DNA of 64,000 nucleotides. Origin: CAYRIY01 sp964424335 (GTDB lineage Bacteria > Bacillota > Limnochordia > DTU080 > RSA5). Below are positions 58,029 through 64,000 of this stretch, one piece after another. Numbering within the stretch: the stretch's first letter is position 1; the number at the start of each line of letters is the position of its first letter. Location: contig CAYRIY010000002.1 in NCBI GenBank assembly GCA_964424335.1, forward strand, positions 42,131 to 106,130, in the 5' to 3' direction. The position numbers and the translations under genes were made by a program. The notes beneath the pieces are model-generated. The model was not told the DNA's origin. It ran no database searches and worked only from the letters and a program-made list of their open reading frames with translations.

Positions 58029-58990
58029 AGTCCGTGGGAGCATGGTTGCTGGTCCTCGCCGTTTCGATCGCATCGATCAGTTGCATTGGGTTTGCACAGG
58101 TTGCGGCGACGCTCGAGGCGCCCCCGGAAAACCTGCTCCGCAATTCGTCCTTCATTGACGCCACCTACTGGACGCTAAAAGGAAGCAACACCAAAATCGA
58201 TCCCGCCGCGGGCCGTCACGGAGACGGCGCGGTGGGCATGGCGCCGACACAGCCTTACCAAGAGGAAGTCGTGCAGACGATCGGCCCCCGGCTCATTCCA
58301 GGGCGTCGATACATGGCGACGGCGTGGGTGCGGGCAACCACCGAAGGCGCCATTGCTGTTCTCGGTGTCAGGTGGGAAGGCGGCCATCCGCGGGTATTTC
58401 GGGGCCTTGACCCCGACTCGGGATGGTCGCGTATCGAATTTCGCTTTACGGCGCCTGAGGGCGACGGGTGGCGCCAGTTGGTGCTGAGTGGGACCGGGGG
58501 CCTCATATGGGACGACGTCGGACTTTACGAAGCCGACACGGTGGAGGCGCGCCTTGCCGCTTCGTGGGAAGATCGCCTCGCTTCCGGTGAGCCGATCTAC
58601 ACCGGCCTTGTGGTAAACGCCAAGGGCACGGCGCTTCAGCGCGGCATGAGTCCAAAAATCTACGCCGAAGACGGGCGCCTCGTCTTTGCCGGCATCGGCG
58701 CCGGAGACGATCAACTGTACAACCTAGGTCTTGTCGCCTATGCGACGAGCCTTGAGGAAGCGGTTGTCCACGAGCGGCTCGAGGTGAGCCAGATCTTTCC
58801 CATCAGGATTCCGTTGGTCGTGGACGCGCAGGGCGTTCGAGGCGTTCCAACGACGGACGTCGTGATCGGCAATGCCGACGCCGAATTGATCGAACGAGCG
58901 ATCAACGCCTACGATTTTCTGGGAAGGTTCGCCGTCGTCATTGTGCACGAGCCCTTCGCGGGCCTTAGCAATCCAGAGGCGCGTCGGTAG
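58025..58990 (+). CDS. Secreted protein with carbohydrate-binding-like and LPP20/FlgT-like regions
   Basis: A 321-residue protein with a Sec signal peptide (WLLVLAVSIASISCIGFA). Residues ~35-165 (NLLRNSSFIDATYWTL, RYMATAWVRATTEG, WRQLVLSGTGGLIWDDVGLY) look like a CBM4/9-type jelly-roll carbohydrate-binding module. The rest (YTGLVVNAKGTALQRGMSPK, PTTDVVIGNADAELIERA) resembles C-terminal regions of LPP20/FlgT-type lipoproteins. Both resemblances are by eye. It is coupled by a 4-base overlap to the Gfo/Idh/MocA gene and is convergent with queG. Confidence 0.68.
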   Translation: MKSVGAWLLVLAVSIASISCIGFAQVAATLEAPPENLLRNSSFIDATYWTLKGSNTKIDPAAGRHGDGAVGMAPTQPYQEEVVQTIGPRLIPGRRYMATAWVRATTEGAIAVLGVRWEGGHPRVFRGLDPDSGWSRIEFRFTAPEGDGWRQLVLSGTGGLIWDDVGLYEADTVEARLAASWEDRLASGEPIYTGLVVNAKGTALQRGMSPKIYAEDGRLVFAGIGAGDDQLYNLGLVAYATSLEEAVVHERLEVSQIFPIRIPLVVDAQGVRGVPTTDVVIGNADAELIERAINAYDFLGRFAVVIVHEPFAGLSNPEARR

Positions 58991-59001
58991 GGGCACGGCT
59001 C

Positions 59002-60129
59002 CTAATCGATGAGTTCTTCGAGCGCCTCGCGGATCTCCCGCAGTGCGTCGGGATCATTCTCCGTATCGAGGGCCCGCTTTAGGTTTGAGCGGGCCTTCTC
59101 ACCGCCAATTTGCCCAAGCGCCCACGCGGCGCTGCCGCGGATGACGGGCCGCGCATCGTTTAGGAGTCGGTCTGCGAGCGCTGGAATGGCGGCTGGATCC
59201 CCAATGTTTCCTAGGCAAATGCAAGCATTTCGCTGAATGATCTTCTTGCCGCGCCAGCCCATGGCGGTCGGTCCAAACGCCTTTTTGAACTGGGAGTTTG
59301 ACATCGTGAGCAGCGGGATCAACTCAGGCCTTGCCGTGAGGTTGGGACTTGGCCTAAACTCCACAGCGCCATCGGGCTTGGCCTCCCAATTCCACGGGCA
59401 GACCACTTGGCAGACGTCGCATCCCCACAGGCGCCGTCCCATCGCCTTGCGAAACTCCTTTGGAATAAACCCGGGCATTTGAGTGATGTACGAAAGGCAC
59501 TTATGTGGGTTCACCCAATACGGGCGTTCGATCGCACCGGTTGGACATGCTCGTATGCACTTGTCGCATGTTCCGCACGACCGGGATGTCGCAGGGTCCG
59601 GATCCAAAGGGACGTTCGTGATGATTTCGCCCAAGAAAACCCACGAGCCGGAACCAGGCACGTAGACGCAGGCATTCTTTCCATACCAGCCGATTCCAGC
59701 CCGCACGGCGATCGCGCGGTCGACTGGGGGACCGGTGTCGACATACGACCGCACTTCAATCGGGAAATCGACGCGCGCCTCGAGGAACGCACAAATCGCG
59801 TCGATCTTTTCTTTCAGGATCGGATGGTAGTCCCGTCCCCAGGCGTAGCGAGAGACGACGCCTCGAGGTGTATCTCCCACCATCGGATGGCGCTCGTCGT
59901 CGGTCAAATACGATACGGCTACCGAGATTAAGCTCCTCGCCGACGGGAGGATGGCCTGGGGCCGCGTCCTTAGGTCGATGTCGCGTTCGGCAAAGAACGG
60001 ATACGTCCCGTCGCGCTCTTGAGCGCGCAGAAGCGATTCGACTTGCGTGAAAGGAGCGGCGTCCGCGACGCCAAGATGAGCGATGCCAATCGAACGGGCA
60101 TACGCTTTGAGCTCGTCTTTGAGCGTCAA
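59002..60129 (-). CDS. queG: Epoxyqueuosine reductase
   Basis: A 375-residue cobalamin-dependent enzyme that finishes queuosine in tRNA. It has the cobalamin-binding half (GVVSRYAWGRDYHPILK, VDTGPPVDRAIAVRAGIGW), two 4Fe-4S ligand sets (CGTCDKCIRACPTGAI and CDVCQVVCPWN) and a C-terminal HEAT-like tail (AAWALGQIGGEKARSNL) as in QueG of Bacillota. The start is a TTG with GAGGTGG upstream. No other queuosine gene is nearby. Confidence 0.95.
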   Translation of the reverse strand: MTLKDELKAYARSIGIAHLGVADAAPFTQVESLLRAQERDGTYPFFAERDIDLRTRPQAILPSARSLISVAVSYLTDDERHPMVGDTPRGVVSRYAWGRDYHPILKEKIDAICAFLEARVDFPIEVRSYVDTGPPVDRAIAVRAGIGWYGKNACVYVPGSGSWVFLGEIITNVPLDPDPATSRSCGTCDKCIRACPTGAIERPYWVNPHKCLSYITQMPGFIPKEFRKAMGRRLWGCDVCQVVCPWNWEAKPDGAVEFRPSPNLTARPELIPLLTMSNSQFKKAFGPTAMGWRGKKIIQRNACICLGNIGDPAAIPALADRLLNDARPVIRGSAAWALGQIGGEKARSNLKRALDTENDPDALREIREALEELID

Positions 60130-60180
60130 TACACCACCTCGGCGCCATTATACCACAGCGTGGCTCAAGGGTTTTGGAGC

Positions 60181-61077
60181 TCACTCGGGATTAAAGCTCT
60201 TATACATGCGTCGGTATTCGGTGGGCGACAGACGGGTCCACCGCTTGAACTGTTTGCTAAAATTCGCAGGGTCGGTATAGCCGACTTCGAGCGCCACATC
60301 CGTCATGGACATGTCGGTCGTCAAGATCAGGTTGCGAGCCGTGAGGATGCGATATTCGTTCAAATAGCTCGAGATGGTTCGCCCCGTCTTGCGTTGAAAG
60401 GCGCGGCACGCATTGGAAGCGTCTACCTTTAAGTCTGCGGCGATGCGCAATGTGCCGATCCGATCGGCGTAGTGCTCGCGGATGTATGCGGCGACTCTGG
60501 AGACGACGGAGGCGCCGGGGTCCGACTCCCTCCAGGCGTCAGGCTGCGTCGCACGGTAGAGCCGATGCAAGAGGATGAAGAGTCGTCCGATCAAGAGGGC
60601 GCTGTTGGCGGCGGCCCCGGGAAGGTTGGCCTCAAACTCCTTGCGCGCCTCTCGGGCAAGATTCGTCACGTCTTGCTCGGTGTCGCTATCGAGGTCCACT
60701 TGCCAAATGGGACCGGGCAATGCCCACGGCCACCACGGCCAAAGATACGCCATGAACGACTGGGTGAGGTGGCGGGAGAGTCGCTCCGGCAGAAGGTGAA
60801 TCACGGTGCGATCGTACACGGAGTCCTTTGGTGAAAAGAGCATGTGGCGCCTGGTGGCGTCGATGACGGTAAGTCGCCCTGGTCGGTTTGTGTACACTTT
60901 GCCGTCGATCCAAAGCTTTGACCATCCGGCCCGCACGTGAATGAGCTCGAGCCCGATGTGGGCGTGATCGTGATCCGCGACGTGACTTGGGTCTTTGCGC
61001 AGCCAGATCACGTTGGGTCCATCCGTGCGTTGAAAGTACTCCCCTGCAGTCTCCTCGATCGGATAGCGGTCCGTCAT
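60181..61077 (-). CDS. AraC-family transcriptional regulator
   Basis: A 298-residue regulator. The N-terminal half is a cupin-type sensor (HDHAHIGLELIHVRAGWSK, GRLTVIDATRRHMLF). The C-terminal ~100 residues contain two helix-turn-helix motifs (LRIAADLKVDASNACRAF and MTDVALEVGYTDPANFSKQF), with the family signature near the end. It probably controls the divergent solute-binding protein gene in response to a sugar. ATG start at 61077. The shared intergenic region is about 330 bases. Confidence 0.92.
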   Translation of the reverse strand: MTDRYPIEETAGEYFQRTDGPNVIWLRKDPSHVADHDHAHIGLELIHVRAGWSKLWIDGKVYTNRPGRLTVIDATRRHMLFSPKDSVYDRTVIHLLPERLSRHLTQSFMAYLWPWWPWALPGPIWQVDLDSDTEQDVTNLAREARKEFEANLPGAAANSALLIGRLFILLHRLYRATQPDAWRESDPGASVVSRVAAYIREHYADRIGTLRIAADLKVDASNACRAFQRKTGRTISSYLNEYRILTARNLILTTDMSMTDVALEVGYTDPANFSKQFKRWTRLSPTEYRRMYKSFNPE

Positions 61078-61246
61078 CGGCGATCCTAAGCCTCCTCATT
61101 TTCCGTCACGGCCTCGATGACATGCATACGACCTCATTTGCATCAAGACCTTTTACTCTTGCCGCATGGTAAAGAAAATTGGATATTCAACACGATACAA
61201 AGATTAGACAATATAGTACAAGCGCGCATGATGGGGAGCAGGTACG

Positions 61247-61411
61247 ATGAGTCTGATGGAGCTTATTTTGGAGTCGGCTAGGGGCTTTGGCGAATGTCGA
61301 CTCACGGTTACGGCCAAAGCAAGGGGGGGATGCATGGCGCGCCGACGTCACGTGTTATTCTGCAAGCAATCATGCACGCAACGCCACTTTGAGGAGGGTA
61401 TTACATTTTGA
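61247..61411 (+). CDS. Candidate small ORF, 54 aa, overlapping the solute-binding protein start
   Basis: An ATG at 61247 with GGGGAGCAGG about 8 bases upstream opens a 54-codon frame (MSLMELILESARGFGE... ending HFEEGITF). It holds four Cys, including FCKQSC. Its TGA stop (61409-61411) overlaps the TTG start (61408-61410) of the solute-binding protein, the layout of a translationally coupled leader. Length alone does not prove coding, so confidence is limited. Confidence 0.45.
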   Translation: MSLMELILESARGFGECRLTVTAKARGGCMARRRHVLFCKQSCTQRHFEEGITF

Positions 61412-62676
61412 GATTGCGAACGTCAACGGTCCTTATGTTGGTGCTTGTCGTCGCCATTGCGGGCGCTGCAAACGCCATGACCATGAATACGGGCGTCTCC
61501 GGAACCGTCGAGTACATGGTTTGGGGCGACGCCGCAAGCGATGCGATCGAGCAGATGGTCATCGACGCCTTTGAAGCCAAGTATCCCAACGTCGACGTTG
61601 TCTTGCGCAAACCGGCGGGCAACTACTTCGAGCAACTTCTTACTTCGATCGCTGCCGGGACGCCGCCTGACATTGCAATCGTTGACTTCTACGATCTTCC
61701 CAACCTGATCCAGGCGGGGCTCGGTCAAGATGTGACGGCCTGGGCCGAACGGGATATGGTCATCGCGGAACTCGAATCGCAACTGCATCCGGCCGCGATC
61801 GATGAGATGCGACTGGACGGCAAGCTGTATTCCGTGGCCAACCTCCGGATCGGAATCGACGGGCTCTTCTACAACAAGACGATGTTTGACGAAGGCGCGG
61901 TGCCGCTGCCGGCGCAAGGCGGGGCATGGACGATCGACGATTGGAAGGAGGCCGCGGTCCGCCTCACGCGCTCAGTGAACGGCGATGTGTCGCAGTGGGG
62001 CATCCACTTTCACGAATTCTTCATCTGGCCGTTCGTCCGGATGAATGGAGGAAGCCTCCTCACGGAAGACCAGACTCGCGTCGCCTTCGATCGTCCGGAG
62101 GCCTATACGGCGCTTCAGGAGTTGGCCGATCTGGACCTTGAGAGCAACGCCATCGTGTGGAGTTTCGAGCGCCGCAACGCCTTTGAGGAAGGCGTCGCCG
62201 CCACGCACATCATGTGGGTCGGGGGCATCGTGAACTGGCTGCGCAATAACGCGACTTGGGAGTGGGACATCGCTCCGATCCCCGCAGGTAAGTTGGGCTC
62301 GATCGGCACGATCAAAGGCAATCCCGTCATCATCCCGACGACCGCGAACAACAAGGAGGCCGCCTGGGAGTTCATGAAGTTCCTCGGCTCCGAGGAGGCG
62401 TACACGATCTACGGGTTGCAGGGCCGTTTCTTCCCGATGCACCGCGGAGCGCTCCAGCAAGTGTTGGAGGGTTCACAAGGTCTTTCGCCCGCGCACCTCG
62501 GTGAAGTGATGAGCTGGACGGCCATGCCATTGCCGTTTGTGCCCGGCTTCCGAGAGGCACAAAACATGTGGCTCGAGGAGCTCCGGCCGGTTTGGCTCGG
62601 CGAGAGCTCGGCACGTCTCGCAGGTGAGACGATCGCCCAGCGATCCGTCGGCATCTTGGCCAGCGCGAAGCAGTAA
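61408..62676 (+). CDS. Extracellular sugar-binding protein of an ABC transporter
   Basis: A 422-residue family 1 solute-binding protein: GTVEYMVWGDAASDAIEQM, FEAKYPNVDVVLRK, PPDIAIVDFYDLPNLIQAG, LYSVANLRIGIDGLFYNK and EAAWEFMKFLGSEEA. The N terminus is a cleavable signal peptide (VLMLVLVVAIAGAANA) with no lipobox Cys. In a Gram-positive wall this would leave the protein unanchored, so either an outer envelope retains it or another anchor exists. No permease or ATPase genes follow. TTG start, GAGGAGGG 9 bases upstream. Confidence 0.9.
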   Translation: MRLRTSTVLMLVLVVAIAGAANAMTMNTGVSGTVEYMVWGDAASDAIEQMVIDAFEAKYPNVDVVLRKPAGNYFEQLLTSIAAGTPPDIAIVDFYDLPNLIQAGLGQDVTAWAERDMVIAELESQLHPAAIDEMRLDGKLYSVANLRIGIDGLFYNKTMFDEGAVPLPAQGGAWTIDDWKEAAVRLTRSVNGDVSQWGIHFHEFFIWPFVRMNGGSLLTEDQTRVAFDRPEAYTALQELADLDLESNAIVWSFERRNAFEEGVAATHIMWVGGIVNWLRNNATWEWDIAPIPAGKLGSIGTIKGNPVIIPTTANNKEAAWEFMKFLGSEEAYTIYGLQGRFFPMHRGALQQVLEGSQGLSPAHLGEVMSWTAMPLPFVPGFREAQNMWLEELRPVWLGESSARLAGETIAQRSVGILASAKQ

Positions 62677-62697
62677 GATCGCCATCTGCATCAAACT

Positions 62698-62750
62698 CGC
62701 CCGCGAAAAGAGTCGGACATCTCGATTCTCTTCGCGGGCGCATTCTTATT
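62698..62750 (+). terminator. Terminator after the sugar-binding protein gene
   Basis: CGCCCGCGAAAAGAG (62698-62712) pairs with CTCTTCGCGGGCG (62728-62740), a 13-14 bp stem with a 15-base loop, followed by the T-rich CATTCTTATTAT. Confidence 0.8.
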
Positions 62751-63030
62751 ATCTCTCGCTGCTCAAAAATCCGGTTGTCCTGCTTTCCCGGTTGCCGCCC
62801 GGACTCCCATCCTCGGGACATGGGCCCCTTCGCTTTGGACCAAGCGACTTCCACGATAAACCAAACGATATCCACACTCGATGTGAAACCGTCCAAAATG
62901 GGAACACTTTTACGGCAGACGGCTCGTTCCCCGCGTCGAGTGGCGAGAGAGCGCCGGAAGGAAGAGTGTGTTCATCTGGAGAAGGCGAATGCGTACATTT
63001 CCTGGTTATACCTGGAGGATTCGTTGACAG
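62751..63030. other. Non-coding stretch before the MazG-like gene
   Basis: About 280 bases without a credible gene. Several short frames are open but none has a good ribosome binding site or recognisable product. The GGAGG at 63014-63018 belongs to the next gene. Confidence 0.5.
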
Positions 63031-63360
63031 GTGGAGATTTCCGAAGCTCAAAGGCAAGTCGATGAGTGGATTTCACAATTCGATGAGGGGTATTGGCGCC
63101 CACTTTCCATGCTCGCTCGCCTCGTTGAAGAGGTCGGCGAGCTTTCCCGCGAAGTGAATCACCGATACGGCGAAAAACCCAAAAAGCCAAGTGAGGCCGA
63201 GGGGGATATGGCGCTCGAGATGGGCGATATCCTCTTTATCCTGTGCGCGTTCGCGAATTCGCTCGACATCGATCTTGGCAAAGCGTTCGAGGCCGTCATG
63301 GAAAAGTACCGGACCCGTGACAAAGATCGCTGGACGCCAAAGCAGACGTCGACGCCTTGA
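63031..63360 (+). CDS. MazG-like nucleotide pyrophosphohydrolase
   Basis: A 109-residue all-alpha NTP-PPase-like protein: LSMLARLVEEVGELSREVNHR carries the EEVGE metal motif, and EMGDILFILCAFANSL the second acidic pair (Glu, Asp). Relatives hydrolyse non-canonical or excess nucleoside triphosphates to monophosphates. The GTG at 63031 has GGAGG (63014-63018) with a 12-base spacer. It overlaps pgpA by 4 bases. Confidence 0.9.
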   Translation: MEISEAQRQVDEWISQFDEGYWRPLSMLARLVEEVGELSREVNHRYGEKPKKPSEAEGDMALEMGDILFILCAFANSLDIDLGKAFEAVMEKYRTRDKDRWTPKQTSTP

Positions 63361-63851
63361 GCCACGCGAAATGGATGGCAAAGAAGGTACGGTCATTGGA
63401 GAATGAAGCGCTTGGCATGTTGCTGCGGCGGGGGATCGATCTTGATTCCATGGCGAAGCTCGTACACGAGCTGCAGGTCCCGTACAATCCGACGCTCACG
63501 GTCGAAGAATGCCGCGAGAGCGTAAGCCATGTGCTCATGAAAAGAGAAGTGCAGTACGCGATCATCACGGGTGTCACGCTCGACGAAATGGCCGAAGAGG
63601 GCGCCTTAAAGGAGCCGTTCGGAAGCATCGTCCGCGAGGATGACCGGCTGTTTTCGATCGATGAGATACTCGCTCTTGGCATCGTAAACGTATATGGCTC
63701 GATCGGGCTTTCAAACTTCGGATTCTTGAGCGAGACGAAGCCGGGGTGCCTTGGGCGCCTCGAGGAGCGGGGCGGTGTATCGACGTTTCTCGATGACATC
63801 GTCGCCGCGCTCGTCGCCGCTGCATGCGCCCGCATCGCCCACAACGCGTGA
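63357..63851 (+). CDS. pgpA: Phosphatidylglycerophosphatase A-like protein (YutG type)
   Basis: A 164-residue protein of the PgpA/YutG family: GMLLRRGIDLDSMAKLV at the start, MKREVQYAIITGVTLDEMAE, SIDEILALGIVNVYGSIGLS and FLDDIVAALVAAACARIA. The compact GIVNVYGSIGL motif is typical of the Bacillota YutG branch, which lacks the membrane helices of E. coli PgpA. It would dephosphorylate phosphatidylglycerophosphate, or a soluble analogue. The TTG start overlaps the MazG-like stop. The leader element copy D begins right after its stop. Confidence 0.85.
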   Translation: MSHAKWMAKKVRSLENEALGMLLRRGIDLDSMAKLVHELQVPYNPTLTVEECRESVSHVLMKREVQYAIITGVTLDEMAEEGALKEPFGSIVREDDRLFSIDEILALGIVNVYGSIGLSNFGFLSETKPGCLGRLEERGGVSTFLDDIVAALVAAACARIAHNA

Positions 63852-63950
63852 GCTCGCCGCCCGACCTTGTCGGCTCGGCGTAGCTACCCAATGGACCAAA
63901 ATCCGGGGGGCGGCAAGTGGGGGCGGCGGCCAATCGGTTTTTCTGAGGAG
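63852..63950 (+). repeat. Stem-forming leader element, copy D
   Basis: It starts at the base after the pgpA stop. The stem is GCCGCCC (63856-63862) against GGGCGGC (63908-63914). The core GACCTTGTCGGCTCGG and AAAATCCGGGG match copies B and C. The tail GGCCAATCGGTTTTTC leads into GAGGAG (63945-63950), the ribosome binding site of the gene that runs off the right edge. Confidence 0.75.
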
Positions 63951-63957
63951 TATGGCG

Positions 63958-64000
63958 TTGCAACAGGACACACGATCCACCTATCGCGGTTACGTACTCG
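63958..64000 (+). CDS. Start of a gene truncated by the window edge
   Basis: Only 14 codons are visible (LQQDTRSTYRGYVL), too few to identify. TTG 63958 has a 7-base spacer from GAGGAG. The in-frame ATG at 63952 is only 1 base from that site. The gene's leader is copy D of the repeated element, which is why the start is worth noting. Confidence 0.45.
   Translation, partial: MQQDTRSTYRGYVL

Overview
The window is 64 kb of a GC-rich, densely packed bacterial chromosome taken from a draft scaffold: two runs of exactly 100 N (19503-19602 and 41640-41739) mark assembly gaps. A complete gerA/gerB/gerC-type germinant receptor operon, an AddA-type helicase-nuclease, many GTG and TTG starts with strong GGAGG-like ribosome binding sites, a YaaH-like GH18 lipoprotein and a YutG-like PgpA point to an endospore-forming member of the Bacillota. 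Hopanoid-type squalene synthesis (hpnCDE), a three-subunit molybdenum hydroxylase with its maturation genes, and lysine 2,3-aminomutase suggest a high-GC aerobic or facultative lineage (Alicyclobacillaceae-like or a deep-branching group). The genus cannot be fixed from the sequence. No rRNA, tRNA, CRISPR array, prophage or transposase gene was recognised.

Layout. 0-6.9 kb: addA (partial), cca, a ParA-like ATPase, rnhA, a subtilase and two unknown genes. 6.9-13.5 kb: GH18 lipoprotein, a large protein ending in a gamma-glutamylcyclotransferase-like domain, a YczE-like membrane protein, a lipid kinase, fabI and nagB. 13.4-19.3 kb (minus strand): an FMN glutamate-synthase-like protein followed by gerA, gerB, gerC and a small D-like subunit. 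19.7-24.8 kb: a LysM/M23 peptidase, then the molybdenum hydroxylase FAD, 2Fe-2S and molybdopterin subunits with a MoaD-like protein. 24.9-28.1 kb (minus): hpnC, hpnD, hpnE. 28.2-31.3 kb: HTH-metallo-beta-lactamase fusion, M14-like protein and mutY. 31.3-34.5 kb: ispH, an ArsR regulator with a visible promoter/operator, and an ABC exporter. 34.6-41.4 kb: an ATP-grasp-like protein, kamA, a dihydroorotase-type hydrolase, an Nfu N-terminal protein, two XdhC-type genes and a MocA-like gene. 41.4-46.8 kb: a tandem repeat array, then 2-oxoacid dehydrogenase E1alpha, E1beta and E2, and a gamma-glutamyltransferase. 46.9-53.3 kb: small membrane proteins, an M42 peptidase, aroF with a long attenuator-like leader, a metallo-hydrolase, a flavin reductase and a RING-finger/solute-binding chimera. 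53.7-64 kb: HEAT-repeat protein, moaA, nfu, thioredoxin, Gfo/Idh/MocA oxidoreductase, queG, an AraC regulator divergent from a sugar-binding protein, a MazG-like protein and pgpA.

Several parts fit together. MoaA, the MoaD-like protein, the XdhC pair and the MocA-like protein can supply and mature molybdenum cofactor for the hydroxylase at 20.9-24.6 kb, and the dihydroorotase-type enzyme fits purine or pyrimidine breakdown. HpnC, HpnD and HpnE convert farnesyl diphosphate to squalene.

The most unusual signal is a roughly 100-base element with a long inverted-repeat stem and a conserved 3' tail that ends in the ribosome binding site of the next gene. Full copies lie before the cyclotransferase-fusion gene (8274), kamA (36012) and the gene entering at the right edge (63852). 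It is tandemly repeated with a 105-base period before the E1alpha gene (41480-41847), where it coincides with an assembly gap. Reduced copies precede the E2 gene (43855) and a zinc-ribbon membrane protein (46834). Changes between copies preserve pairing in the outer stem. I could not match it to any riboswitch class I know. It is either a new cis-acting RNA or a mobile repeat that brings a ribosome binding site.
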